The notes: generated by a model from the letters alone, not told the origin. DNA of 64,000 nucleotides from Vicia villosa (GCF_029867415.1 NW_026706236.1:1-64000), one strand, 5' to 3'; shown: positions 1 through 10,956, counted from the stretch's first letter. A program made the numbers and translations.

Positions 1-2091
1 ACAAGATACTCACTACTCGAAAAAACTTGTTGTGCCTTAGCGTGGGCAGCTCGCCGGCTAAGACAGTACATGCTAAATCACACCACTTTCCTAATCTCCA
101 AGATGGATCCCATCAAATACGTGTTCGAAAAACCTGCTCTCTCTGGAAGAATAGCGAGATGGCAAATGATCTTAACAGAATATGACATTCAATACACTTC
201 ACAAAAAGCAATCAAAGGAAGTGTGGTAGCTGATCATCTGGCTCATCAAGCAGTGGATGATTATCAAGCATTGAACTTTGACTTCCCAGACGAAGACATT
301 ATGCTAGTCAATGACTACAAACAACCAGGACCAGAAGAAGGACCCGAGCCAGGATCCCGGTGGACTATGGTTTTTGACGGAGCTTCTAATGCACTTGGCA
401 ATGGCATCGGAGCTGTGATCATTTCCCCCGCAGGAAGTTACACACCGTTCACTGCCAGATTATGCTTCAATTGCACTAACAATATAGCCGAATACGAAGC
501 ATGTATTCTGGGTCTTAAAGCTGCAATCGATCTAAGAATCAAATTCCTGGAAGTCTACGGAGACTCGGCCTTGGTAATCTACCAAGTCAAAGGGGAATGG
601 GACACGAAGCACCCGAATCTAATTCCTTACAAAGAATATGTGCTGAGTTTGATTCTTTACTTCGAAGAAATCACTTTCGAACACATCACACGCGAGGAAA
701 ATCAACTAGCTGATGCTTTAGCTACCATGTCATCCATGTTCAAAGTCAGGTGGGACAACGAGGCGCCTATGATCACCATTTACAGGCAAGATGAACCATC
801 CTATTACAATGAGATCAATACCGAAGGAACCGAGGAAAAACCATGGTTCCATGAAGTAAAAAGATATCTCGAAGCTCAGGAGTACCCTGAAGGGGCATCC
901 ATTAATGACAGAAAGTTTCTAAGGAGATTTGCTGCCAAATTCTTCCTAAGCAATGGAACCTTATACAAACGCAACCATGACTCGACTTTACTTCGCTGTG
1001 TAAACAAGAAGGAAGCAGAACAGATCATGGAAGAAATACACAATGGTGCTTTCGGTACTCATTCCAGTGGACATACAATGGCTAAAAAGATCCTGAGAGC
1101 AGGTTATTACTGGTCTACCATGGAAACAGACTGCCATCATCACTCCCGAACATGTCACAAATGCCAGATATACGCTGACAAAGTACATGTACCTCCAGTT
1201 CCATTAAGCGTCCTGACGGCTCCTTGGCCTTTTGCAATGTGGGGTATTGATATGATTGGAGAAATCAAACCTACTGCCTCCAACGGACATCGCTTTATCC
1301 TGGTCGCTATTGACTACTTCACAAAGTGGGTAGAAGCAGCTTCATTTGCTTCTGTTACCAAGAATGTGGTGGCCCGGTTCATCAAATACAATCTCATTTG
1401 TCGGTACGGCATCCCTGAACGGATTATCACGGACAATGGCACAAATCTAAACAACAGAATGATTACTGAACTTTGCACACAGTTCAAGATCAAGCATCAT
1501 AATTCCTCTCCATATCGACCAAAGATGAACGGCGCGGTGGAAGCTGCCAACAAGAACATCAAGAAAATCATACAAAAAATGACAGTAACCTACAAAGACT
1601 GGCATGAGATGTTACCTTTTGCTCTTCATGGTTATCGCACATCTGCGCGTACTTCAACAGGGGCAACTCCATTCTCCTTAGTCTATGGTATGGAGGCAGT
1701 TCTTCCAATTGAAATTCAGATTCCTTCCCTAAAGATTATGAAAGAAGCCAATCTAGACGAAGACGATTGGATTCAAACACGGTTGGACCAGATAAACTTG
1801 ATTGATGAGAAAAGGCTCGCAGCTATTTGTCATGGTCAGCTATACCAAAAGCGTATGATCAAAGCCTTCAACAAAAAAGTCAAAAGTCAAGCATACCAAA
1901 CTGGTGGCTTGGTTGTCAAACGCATCATCTTACCACAAGGTGATCCCAGAGGCAAATGGACTCCCACCTACGAGGGACCATTCATAATCAAGAAAATATT
2001 CTCCGGCGGAGCCATGTTGCTTACCACCATGGATGGTGAGGATTTCCCACACCCTGTGAATGCTGACATAGTCAAAAAATACTTCTCTTAA
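1..2091 (+). CDS. pol: Ogre/Tat Pol polyprotein, C-terminal part (RNase H, aRNase H, integrase)
   Basis: The frame is open from base 1 to the TAA at 2089-2091, so this is the C-terminal ~696 residues of a longer polyprotein and the first ATG at 70 is internal. Bases 1-270 encode the end of the RT-linked RNase H (conserved ARWQMILTEYDIQY block). Bases ~350-750 encode the second, archaeal-type RNase H, with acidic residues in FDGAS (Asp codon 376-378), NIAEYEA, YGDSA and NQLADAL. Next comes the integrase: an HHCC zinc finger (HSSGH then CHKCQ, ~1060-1165) and a DDE core with WGIDMIG, ITDNGTN and NGAVEAANK. A C-terminal GPF/Y-like stretch (YEGPF) follows. RNase H removes template RNA and integrase inserts the cDNA. 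No stop or frameshift is visible and all catalytic acids checked are present. Whether the missing upstream part is intact is unknown. Confidence 0.93.
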   Translation, partial: TRYSLLEKTCCALAWAARRLRQYMLNHTTFLISKMDPIKYVFEKPALSGRIARWQMILTEYDIQYTSQKAIKGSVVADHLAHQAVDDYQALNFDFPDEDIMLVNDYKQPGPEEGPEPGSRWTMVFDGASNALGNGIGAVIISPAGSYTPFTARLCFNCTNNIAEYEACILGLKAAIDLRIKFLEVYGDSALVIYQVKGEWDTKHPNLIPYKEYVLSLILYFEEITFEHITREENQLADALATMSSMFKVRWDNEAPMITIYRQDEPSYYNEINTEGTEEKPWFHEVKRYLEAQEYPEGASINDRKFLRRFAAKFFLSNGTLYKRNHDSTLLRCVNKKEAEQIMEEIHNGAFGTHSSGHTMAKKILRAGYYWSTMETDCHHHSRTCHKCQIYADKVHVPPVPLSVLTAPWPFAMWGIDMIGEIKPTASNGHRFILVAIDYFTKWVEAASFASVTKNVVARFIKYNLICRYGIPERIITDNGTNLNNRMITELCTQFKIKHHNSSPYRPKMNGAVEAANKNIKKIIQKMTVTYKDWHEMLPFALHGYRTSARTSTGATPFSLVYGMEAVLPIEIQIPSLKIMKEANLDEDDWIQTRLDQINLIDEKRLAAICHGQLYQKRMIKAFNKKVKSQAYQTGGLVVKRIILPQGDPRGKWTPTYEGPFIIKKIFSGGAMLLTTMDGEDFPHPVNADIVKKYFS

Positions 2092-2099
2092 AAAGAAAA

Positions 2100-2270
2100 A
2101 AAACAGCTCGCTAAGTTGAAAACCTGAAAGGGCAACTTAGGCAAAAAAATGAGCGTCTCGGTGGATTGAAAACCCGAAAGGGCGGTCCAGGCAAAAGTTA
2201 GAGACTAAACAAATACTATCCCGGTAGGCTGAAAACCTGAAAGGGCAGCCTAGGCAAAAGTTAGGGAATG
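2100..2270 (+). repeat. Three ~60-bp imperfect direct repeats after the pol stop
   Basis: The core GAAAACC(T/C)GAAAGGGC followed by (A/G)(A/G)C...(T/C)AGGCAAAA recurs three times, at about 2117, 2167 and 2230. Each copy sits between different flanks. Confidence 0.8.
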
Positions 2271-3079
2271 AAGCATACAACAGTGTTCCGTTCAGCTGCC
2301 TACTCACCATCAAGATTCAACACCTCAAAGACGCCGATCAGTCCAATCACTTTCTTCCAACAAGTGAGGGATGAGATGCTCGAAGACAGATTGGCAATAG
2401 CAGAGTTGAAACTTGACTGGATCGTTTTCACATAGCTATTTATCTTCATAAATATTTTCCAAAACTTTCTGACAATTTCCTACTTCTAGGATTGTTGTCT
2501 CCCTGTGCTAACCAGCCTATCATGGCTCTTTTTCAAAAATCAATGCAGCTTAGGCTCAAAAATCACTATTTTCACTTTTTCTGTTTTAAATACGTAAGCG
2601 TCCCAATGATAATTTTGAATGAACATGTGCATTTAAATATGATTGATGTTTACCAGGAAAAACAGGAATAGCATTCAGGAAATGTCCTAATTATCTGGAC
2701 ATCATCCCATCAGAAGAAAATCCCCAAGGGAAACACATTTCTCAGCAAATTCCTCAAAAGAGATTTTCTCTTCAAAAGAAGTCTTATCCCCCAACAGGGT
2801 TGTTCCAGATTACTATCTTCAGAAGGTGTGATCCCCGCACCCGGACTTGGTCAGATAGTGCATCAGAGGATTATGCATCTTCCTCATTCCCATTTGAAAG
2901 GGCATCAGAACTTCCAGCTACCTTTCATTCTCAAGAGATATTCAAAGATCCTTCAACAGAATACCAGGGTTCTCAAAGAATTTCCCCAGCCAAGGGTACT
3001 CAAACAAGACAAAAGATCATCAACGATCACAATATAGTCATATCCAGATGACTGGCGGAAATTTATTTTCCCAAATAGA

Positions 3080-3250
3080 AGCTCGACATCTCACATTCAT
3101 ACATTCACATATTCATACATCACACATTCATATTCACATATTCATACATCATACATCATGCATCATGCGCATATTCATACGCATATTCATACACAACATA
3201 ACATGCATATTTCTCTGGGAATATCATACATTTACATGCATCATAAACAT
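3080..3250 (+). repeat. Simple-sequence tract (CATTCATA / CATAT / CATCATG)
   Basis: Irregular short-period repeats of CATTCATA, CATATTCATAC and CATCATGC run through this stretch. It is low-complexity and not coding. Confidence 0.7.
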
Positions 3251-3399
3251 TGCATATCACTAACTTGATTTTTCAGGTAGACGGATATCTTCAACAAAGA
3301 TGTTCTCAATCACATGCTGTGTTCACCTGAATTCCATGAACGGTTCTCTCAGATATAATCAAGCCGAAGATTCATTCTGATCACTTACCAACTCAAAAA

Positions 3400-3950
3400 C
3401 AGACATCACAGATCTAAAGCGATACCTCAGACGGTTCCAGAACGATCTAATATTGCAGATCTAAAGCGATACCTCAGACGGTTCCAAAACGATCTAGCAT
3501 CACAGATCTAAAGTTGATACCTCAGACGGTTCCAAAACGATCTAACGTTGCAGATCTAAAGCGATACCTCAGACGGTTCCAGAACGATCTAATATTGCAG
3601 ATCTAAAGCGATACCTCAGACGGTTTCAGAACGATCTAATATTGCAGATCTAAAGCGATACCTCAGACGGTTCCAGAACGATCTAACATTGCAGATCTAA
3701 AGCGATACCTCAGACGGTTCCAGAACGATCTAACATTGCAGATCAAAGCGATACCTCAGACGGTTCCAGAACGATCTAACGTTGCAGATCTAAAGCGATA
3801 CCTCAGACGGTTCCAGAACGATCTAACATTGAAGATCTAAAGTCGATACCTCAGACGGTTCAAGAATGATCTAACATCAAAGATCTAAAGCTGATACCTC
3901 AAACGGTTCCACAATGATCAACTTTCAAAATCTAAAGCAAAAAAAAACTT
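3400..3950 (+). repeat. Tandem array of a ~47-bp unit in element A 3' UTR
   Basis: GATACCTCAGACGGTT recurs every 47 bp (for example at 3421 and 3468) for about 11 units. The units share AGATCTAAAG before and CCAGAACGATCTAA after the core. The last two or three units are degenerate. This is the hypervariable 3'-UTR minisatellite type known from Ogre elements. Confidence 0.93.
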
Positions 3951-4270
3951 TGGACAAGTTCCGTAGCAAACATCCTCCAAGACTTAAAGCGGTAACCTTG
4001 GACGGTTCCGAAACAGTCAACACAAAGACTTTCAAATCCATCATCAAGATATAATCAATGGATTCATTCTGATGAACAAACCCTCAACCCATTTACCAGG
4101 TGGCATCTGAAAGCCCATCTCAGGTAATGTTCCAATCTGCCAACAACATTTCGCATGCAACTTCCAACATCTCTTCTGATCAAGGTAAGTGCAAATTTTC
4201 AGGGCATCTAAATATTCAATCATCTTCTACCTTCAGATTTCAGACAATCTCTTCAGGTTTAAGAAGATTG

Positions 4271-4282
4271 AATAGGGGCAAC
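4271..4282 (+). promoter_or_regulatory. Polypurine tract of element A
   Basis: AATAGGGGCAAC directly precedes the LTR start TGTTATACCCC. The same block, AAGAAGATTGAA(C/T)AGGGGCA, precedes the LTRs of B and C. It is the expected site of plus-strand priming. Confidence 0.85.
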
Positions 4283-4822
4283 TGTTATACCCCAAAATTT
4301 GCCCGCATCTTTTTTCAAGAAAACTCCAATCTGAAAATTAAGAGTCTCATATAATTATGGATTATTTCAACAAATATCCTAACATATGAAACACTTGGTT
4401 TTTAGAGTTTTTTCTTATACGGTAATTTGGCCTGCAGTTGAATTTATTCTTACGCAAACGCCAAATACTGTTTATTACTTTACACATGCTATTTATTTAT
4501 TTACAGATAAATAGTACTGACACAATTGGTACAGAGTTAAATCTTTTTTGCAGGCGCAGAATCAGGAAACTCAGACTGTACTGGTAACAAGTAGATTATT
4601 ATTATCTTTTGTTTCCCACTAATTTTTGTACTATATTCCATTATTTTCAAAAATCTTTTCAAATCTCTTTTTCAAAAATCAAATCTCTCTTTTTCCCAAC
4701 ACTATCTCCACTTTCTTTCAAATCTTACTTCCACTCAAATTTTCCTTTTGTACGGAATCACATCATTCCCCAACGTCTCTATCCTTCTTTCCATTCTAAC
4801 TCATCTTTCAAATTCCTACCTC

Positions 4823-5020
4823 ATGTCTATTTTCTCTTCTTCCCTGACAAGAATGGCAAAGTGGATAGAGACACTGTTTCTTACAGTCATCACCATTGCT
4901 ACGGTGATCATGACTTTCTTCTGCCTGCATAGTCCTGAAGAGTGTGGACCTGCAATGGTTGCACTCCCAATCATCTACATGTTATTGTTCATAGCATGGG
5001 TCATTAACCGTCATTCTTAA
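4823..5020 (+). CDS. Small ORF in the A LTR, possible two-helix membrane peptide (65 aa)
   Basis: An ATG-started frame within the U3 part of the LTR, 1.6 kb upstream of the LTR TATA box. The predicted peptide has two hydrophobic stretches: roughly residues 15-34 (LFLTVITIATVIMTFFCL region) and 45-60 (ALPIIYMLLFIAWVI region). They are separated by a short CLHSPEECGP loop, and the peptide ends in NRHS. I do not recognise it. It could be a chance frame in pyrimidine-rich sequence, a captured fragment, or a real short peptide. No promoter or codon evidence supports expression. Confidence 0.2.
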   Translation: MSIFSSSLTRMAKWIETLFLTVITIATVIMTFFCLHSPEECGPAMVALPIIYMLLFIAWVINRHS

Positions 5021-6637
5021 AATTTGCCGTATTTCTTATTTCTTAAATGTACCGTTTATTCGTCGTACTGTTCAATATAGTATGTAATATTTGTACTGTC
5101 AGTATTAAATGTTGTACTATTTGTCATAATATTGCTTAATTACTAAGATAATATTTTGTGTGTTTTCTGCCAGTCAAATATTCCTATTTCTGTGCATTAA
5201 ATGATTTTCAGGGTCATTATCGGTAATTTTGCCCGCATACCGTAAATATTAGTTATTTATTATGTCCGTGTTTTTTTAACAAGTCATGTAAATAAACTTT
5301 TATTTTTCACAAAAAAATCAAAAGCAAAAAAAAAAAGAAGAAAATTAACTTTGACTGTTGATTTTTCACTCTAACTGCTACACCAATACCTGGACAGTCA
5401 GTTGACAGCCAAACTGCTGGCAGTAAAATTCTCAGTGTTTTGTACCATCAATCAAATCAATCTTTCACAATTCAAAATTCCAAGATTTTTGTTCTAGAAG
5501 TCTTCTGAATATCACGCGATTAGCAGAGACTCAACACTGCACAAAAATCAGGTACGCTTAACTGTCTCCTACACAAACAGTCCCTAATCAGGGTTTTTCT
5601 TGTTTTTACAGGAGCAACAAGTTTTTGAGAGCTCAAATGGATTTCATACACATCCATATATCTCAAAGTACCATCATACAAATTTTCAAACTTCAATTCA
5701 CTCAGACGCACCGTCAGCAGCTCAAACAGTCAACAGACGATCCGTTTGACCAAAAAAGTCAACAGACAGTCAAAAATGAAATTTTTTGTCAAAGTCCATA
5801 TTTTGTCAAAGGATTCATCATTTGATCATTGGATGATCATAATTCATCAAGGAAAGATCAAAAATCAACAAAACCCTAAGATTCAAAATTAGGGTTTTTG
5901 CCTGAAAAGTCAACTCAACTTTGACTGATCATAACTCTCTCATCCTTCATCCAAAAAATTCAAACCAAAGCTTGTTTTGAAGGAAATTCAATTATCTTTC
6001 AAATGCCATTGATCCCATGGTCATTGGATTCACCATTTGAAAAATATGATCAAAGACATTACAGGTCATTTTCAAAGTCAACAAAAAGACACTTTTTTCA
6101 AAAGGACACACAAGGAGCTTCAAAAATCATTTTGACATGAGACCAAAGGCATTGGTTAGATGAATCTTTGAGGTTTCCAAAAAGTGCAAGATCTCCTTCA
6201 TATGACAAAAATTGAGGGATTTACACCTTGTTGAAGTTGGCTAAATTTTGGGAAAATGCATGAAATCAACATTGCTCAAAAATGTATTTTTTCCAAATGG
6301 GGCCAAGTTTTCAGCATTCAAACATCTTTGCCATGTTATTATGGGCCTCCCACGACCAAGACAAGGCCCACACCTTTTTTATCCATTTTTGGCATGATTT
6401 TATCTTATTTTAAGATTAAAATTAAAAGGAAAATGGATGGATAAATGGTAGCTTAACTTCCAAGCATGACTCACCCAAGGAATCTTCATCTTTCTGCAGA
6501 GAATTGAAGAGCAAGGCAGATGCATTGAAGACAAGAGGACTTGGTCAATAATTCAAAGCTTTTTTAATATAAAAAATGCAAGAATTCCACAAAGGCAACT
6601 AGTTGCTTCTTAGCTTCAATTCTAAGCACTCAATGCT

Positions 6638-6645
6638 TATAAATA
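6638..6645 (+). promoter_or_regulatory. TATA box of the A LTR
   Basis: TATAAATA in the context GCTTATAAATAGGC is a strong plant TATA box about 2.36 kb into the LTR. It marks the likely U3/R boundary near 6670. Confidence 0.7.
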
Positions 6646-7187
6646 GGCTAGCATGCTTCAGTAACAAAAGGAGACACGAATCAGAAACAAAGCCTTGCTC
6701 ATATACACTTGTAACCACTTGAAAAAATTCAAAGAAAATTCAAATTCGAGTTTTTAATTTCAGTCCATTTCAATACAAACTAAGCATTCAAACATCATCT
6801 CTGAGCTTCACTGAAACTATTCCAATCAATTGCAAGTCTTAAACATCACTGAATCGAGCTATATAGGCCACGGTTTGTTCAAACTAAAACCAACTTATAT
6901 CTCATAACTCACGCATGTTTAACAAGATGTAGATGCATAATTGTGTTTGGTTTGAAGCTCTGGTCGTTTCTGGAGCTTCAATTGGATTTTAATGGCTGTT
7001 TATAGCATATACCATTTTAGGGTTTTCTTAGCTCAAAATTAGGGTTCTTCAATAGGGCCAAAATTAAAGCAAATTAAAGACATGGTTACATTCAGTGGAA
7101 CAAGACGAGTTGAATGGTACCATCGCGCCAAATTTATTTGCTTGTTTACCCCTATTCGTTATTTTGCAGAATTAGGGTTCACTTATT

Positions 7188-7213
7188 ACAGCGCTTTTTT
7201 GCAAAAGCGCTGT
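7188..7213. repeat. Perfect 11-bp hairpin in the A LTR
   Basis: ACAGCGCTTTT, a 4-nt spacer TTGC, then AAAAGCGCTGT: a perfect inverted repeat. It may be the remnant of a small inverted-repeat insertion or a structured leader element. Confidence 0.7.
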
Positions 7214-8880
7214 TGAAAGTCTTGTCTGAAGGTTGAAGACGAAGACGTGTCTTCCCCCCATTGGTTCAGACGCGCGTGTTTTTTTTTAAATTTATCTCCG
7301 ATTCTGTGCTTTGCAGGTGAAACGTGTACCATGTGCCTCAAAGTCTGGACCATCTGATCTCACTTGCCAGCTCATCCAACGCGCCAGATCAAACAATCCT
7401 TATCATGGACCCTCAATCCAACCACACATGATCAGTATCCTTTTTATTTTCTATTTTATTTTAATTTCTTTGTTAAATTAATTAAAAATAGTTTTAAAAA
7501 TCCAAAAAAATACACAAAAAATATTTTTAGACTTCTAAAATAATATATTATTTTCTGAAATAAAAATATTTTATTTTTCTTCAAAATTTCAATATTTTGC
7601 ATAATTAATTAGTATATATTTATATATTTGCTTTTTAATTATTCTAACCAATCAAAAAAAATCATAAAAAATTGTTCTTTATATTAAATATTGTTTATAT
7701 ATTATAAACTAATTTTGTACATATTTTGAATAATTTTCTCTTTAAGTTTTAATTATTTGTATAATTATTTGCATAATTATGTATTAATTAACTTAATCAA
7801 TTTCAAATCAATTTCAAAAATTCCAAAAAAATTAGTTTTGTTTTAAAATTAATTGACAAATATTTTGTACATATTTTAAACTTAATTTCTAGGTTTAAAT
7901 ATATTTTCATCTTTTTTTTTCTTCATTTTAATTTAATTAATCATGCATTAATTATAATTAAAATCAATCATAAAAAATCCAAAAAACATGCCTTTTATTT
8001 TTCTTGCAATTTAAATTCCTAGATAAATGTATAGGATGTCAAATTCATGTAAATAGGCTAGTTTACATTTCCTGCACAATCGATGTAATAGCGTAGATTT
8101 ACTTTCCGCACTTTACATTTCCGCATTTTAATTTCCAGCAAATATAAACTGCGTGTATGTCAAAGATAAAATTGAACCGTTAGATCACTAATTTCAAAGA
8201 TAAAATATCTGAATCCAATCACAATCACACTGGCACCTTTTAAGGTAATCCCTTCTCATTCTTTTCAAAATCAAAGTCAAAATTCTACTGTTTCGAGTAC
8301 AAAATCGAACCTTTTGTTTATATCCGGTGAAAGGATAGATTTTTAAAGGAAATAGGATAAAGACCTTACAACTCAAGGTAGACCTCCTAGTTTGCTTGCT
8401 CAAATCAAAACAAACAAAATTCTCATACACTGTTGTTTTTCAAAACAAAACTTTCAAAAAAGACAATACTTTGTATACATCCAAACACGGATTATTACAA
8501 AGTTAACGTTCTTTTCAAAACATCTTTCGAAAGATAAACAAGCATTTTGTATACATCCACACACGGATCATTACAAAATTCAATTTACAAAGGTATTTGA
8601 AACCACATATGAGCATTCTAAAGCAATTGAAAAGTGATCGAAAAACAAGTGAGCTAAGCAAACTTAAGAGCCCATGGATAACCATGGATACAAAGGGTGC
8701 TAACACCTTCCCTTTGTATAACCTACCCCCTTACCCAGAATTTCTTAAAGGTCTTTTTTCTGTTTCTTTTATAAACCTTTCCTTAATTGGATAAAATAAA
8801 AGGTCGGTGGCGACTCTGTGAATTTTCAAAAATGCGAAAGCATTAAGCGATAAAAAAGAGTCAGTTCACGTATCTCTACA

Positions 8881-8920
8881 GAACAGAGGTATGGCCCGGG
8901 ATAAAAAAACGGAGGTCCAC
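8881..8920. other. Unassigned junction between A and SIRE-2
   Basis: Forty bases that match neither the SIRE-1 LTR nor, clearly, the LTR end of A. They may be leftover target sequence or the tail of the A LTR. The SIRE homology begins at ACACAAACATCAG (8921). Confidence 0.4.
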
Positions 8921-9753
8921 ACACAAACATCAGATCAGAAGCAAGTACAAGATGGCAGGCTACGCTGACTGACAAAAGGAACATTAGAAGCTATTAAAGG
9001 CAATGTCAGTAGACACAGCGTGAACAAGGCTCGAGGTAGTTGACAAAAGAGTGAAACATTAAATGCAATGCTGTACGGAATACGCAAAGCATTAAATGCT
9101 CCCAACGGTCATCTTCTCAAGTGCCTATAAATATGAAGTTCTGATGAGAAGCAAGGTTACCAATTTTTGAACGAACTTATTCTGAAAAACTTGCTGAAAC
9201 GCTGTTCAACTCAAAGCTCAGAAACTTCATCTTTATCAAAGCTCACTACATTGCTGTTGTAATATATTAGTGAGATTAAGCTTAAACATTAAGAGAAATA
9301 TCACTGTTGTGATTATAGCTTTTCAGAAGCATTGTAATACTCTTAGAATTGATTACATTAATTTGTAAGTAACTAGAGTGATCAAGTGTGATCAGGATAC
9401 TCTAGGAAGTCTTAGCTTGTGTCTAAGCAGTTGTAATTAGAGTGATCACGTGGTGGTCAGGATACTCTAAGAAAGTCTTAGCTTGTGTCTAAGCATTTGT
9501 TCCTGGAGTGATCAGGTTGTGATCAGGATACTCTAGAAGACTTAGTTGTGGGCTAAGTGGAAAACCATTGTAATCTGTTGCGATTAGTGGATTAAATCCT
9601 CAGGTGAGGTAAATCACTCCGTGGGGGTGGACTGGAGTAGTTTAGTTAACAACGAACCAGGATAAAAATAACTGTGAAAATTGTTTTTATCATTCAAGTT
9701 TTTAGACTACACTTATTCAAACCCCCCCTTTCTAAGTGTTTTTCTATCCTTCA
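8921..9753 (+). mobile_element. SIRE-2: 5'-truncated SIRE/Maximus-type LTR
   Basis: It aligns to the 3' ~770 bp of the SIRE-1 LTR (18208-18978) from ACACAAACATCAG to the shared end CTATCCTTCA at 9753, but is clearly more diverged. The TATA box (9126-9133) is kept. The internal ~60-bp repeat (AGAGTGATCA...GATACTCTA...GTCTAAGCA) is present in three copies, against two in SIRE-1. The left part of the LTR is missing, so no TSD can be found. Just right of its end the sequence is homologous to the interior of element B, so it sits inside element C. Confidence 0.85.
9126..9133 (+). promoter_or_regulatory. TATA box of the SIRE-2 LTR
   Basis: TATAAATA in GCCTATAAATATGAAG, the same context as in both SIRE-1 LTRs. 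Confidence 0.65.
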
Positions 9754-9874
9754 CCAACAACCTTACAACATTAGCAAACTATATACGCTTTGGTTATCAA
9801 CAACCTATCATTAGAGCATCATGCAAATACATATAAATCATGCATTACATACATTGGTTGATACATTACACCAT

Positions 9875-10290
9875 ACCTTTCTAGGTAGTCTTCTCTAAGA
9901 CGATCATCATCATTTCCAAGAACCTTTTTAGGTAGTCTTCTTCAAGACGCTCTTTTTCTAAGTACCTTTTCAGGTAGTCTTCTTTAAGACAATTTGTCAT
10001 CCTTTTCAGGAACCTCTTCAGGTAGTTTTCTTTAAGACAATTTGTCATCCTTTTCAGGAACCTCTTTAGGTAGTCTTCTTTAAGACATTCTAAGAACCTT
10101 TTAGGTGGCTTTTTCTAAGACATCCATTATCCTTTCCAAGAACCTTTTTAGGTAGTCTTTTTAGGCATCTTTCAGCCCTTTTGGGTAGTCTTTTTTAAGA
10201 CAAAATTTATCCTGTCTAGGAACCTTTTTAGTCTTCTTTAAGACAAATGTTCATATCCATTCCGAAAACCTTTTCAGGTAGTCTTATACA
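9875..10290 (+). repeat. Tandem ~40-bp repeats in C (GGTAGTCTTCTTTAAGACA type)
   Basis: About ten imperfect copies of AACCTTTTTAGGTAGTCTTC followed by TTTAAGACA and a variable RTCATCCTTTTC spacer. The reverse complement of this array is at 15560-15970 in element B. Confidence 0.9.
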
Positions 10291-10579
10291 AGACATTATC
10301 TCGTTCCACTCATTACATCAATCAACATATGCATGAGCATAAGCATTATCCCATACATCAAAACATCCAATTCAAAGCTCTGGTACTAAACCACATTGTC
10401 CACCTACTTTCCGGTAACCTTACCGATGCCAGTAACCTTACTGAGATATTCTCCAATCACCTGATTGATGCCTTCCGGTAACCTTACCGATGATAGCAAA
10501 CTTGCTGTTCATTTCACTCATAAAACATATACATACGCATTAGCATATACATATCATCTAGTACATTCAAATACTACAA

Positions 10580-10800
10580 AAATCCAGTTTCCGACCCACG
10601 TATCGTGAGTTCCCAACCCTTGTGTTGTGATAAGTGAGTTTCCAACCCTCGTGATATGATAGATGTGTTCTCCGACCCTCGAGTCGTGAATATCCGATCC
10701 TCGAGTCATGAGTTTCTAAACATATCGTTTCCCACCGACCCGCGAGTCGTAAATCATTTGACACGCCATTTTCTCCGACCCTCGAGTCGTGAGTCTCCAA
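10580..10800 (+). repeat. Tandem repeats in C (TCCGACCCTCGAGTCGTGAG type)
   Basis: About eight short units of YCCRACCCTCGAGTCGTGAG with variable spacers. They match, in reverse complement, the array at 15000-15330 in B. Confidence 0.9.
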
Positions 10801-10956
10801 ACAACTGCTATTCCAAAATTGATGACAAGGAAGTGGTCTTTACTACAAAACTTGTTTTCCAACTGCCATTTCAAAACTGATGACAAGGAAGTGGTCCATA
10901 CCACGGAACTTGTTTCCTAACTGCTATTCCAAACTGATGACAAGGAAAGTGGTCTT
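10801..10956 (+). repeat. Tandem ~57-bp repeats in C (GATGACAAGGAAGTGGTC type)
   Basis: Three copies of CTGCTATTCCAAAACTGATG followed by ACAAGGAARGTGGTCTTTACCAC. The array is split by B at GTCTT and resumes at 34317. Confidence 0.9.
10952..10956. other. Left target-site duplication of B (GTCTT)
   Basis: GTCTT immediately precedes the LTR terminus TGTAGCAACC and is repeated at 34317-34321. Confidence 0.92.

Larger units (their letters stand above)
2092..4270 (+). other. Element A 3' UTR (non-coding, repeat-rich)
   Basis: This is 2.2 kb between the pol stop and the PPT. It holds three groups of repeats (listed separately) and otherwise AT-rich sequence with no convincing ORF. Short frames at 2800-3263 and 4100-4354 show no family resemblance. 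A long, fast-changing 3' UTR is typical of Ogre elements. Confidence 0.75.
1..8880 (+). mobile_element. Element A: Ogre/Tat-type Ty3/gypsy retrotransposon, 5' part outside window
   Basis: The order seen is the end of an RT-RNase H region, a second (archaeal-type) RNase H, integrase, a long non-coding 3' UTR with tandem repeats, a polypurine tract and one very long LTR. A second RNase H domain together with a 3' UTR full of tandem repeats is the known layout of Tat/Ogre elements. The 5' LTR, gag, protease and RT lie left of the window, so no TSD can be checked. The right edge is set at CTCTACA (8880) because the related LTRs of B and C end in GCTACA. The true edge could be up to about 35 bp further right. 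Confidence 0.85.
4283..8880 (+). repeat. 3' LTR of element A (~4.6 kb)
   Basis: It starts TGTTATACCCCAAAATTTGC right after the PPT, and this start is shared (TGTCATACCCC...) with the B, C and D LTRs. Near its end is GGTGGCGACTCTGTG, the counterpart of GGTGGCGACTCT near the ends of the B and C LTRs. It is placed to end at CTCTACA, 8880. A TATA box is at 6638. A length of 4-5 kb is normal for Ogre LTRs. The 7440-8000 segment is extremely AT-rich. Apart from the small ORF at 4823 no coding potential is supported. Confidence 0.85.
9754..10956 (+). mobile_element. Element C, piece 1: internal 3'-UTR-type region of a non-coding Ogre-family element
   Basis: This piece is the reverse complement of a stretch of element B's interior (about 16,110 back to 15,000). 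Examples are CAACCTATCATTRGAGCATCA (9805), GGTAGTCTTCTTTAAGACA and TCCGACCCTCGAGTCGTGAG. C is therefore the same family as B but in + orientation. It continues at 34317 after the B insertion. The 5' half of C (5' LTR, PBS) is not in the window. It holds four blocks of tandem repeats and no coding frame. Confidence 0.8.

Noticed and set aside
3400..3950. CRISPR-like array of regular repeats
   Set aside because: The units are contiguous with no unique spacers, and this is a plant retrotransposon 3' UTR.
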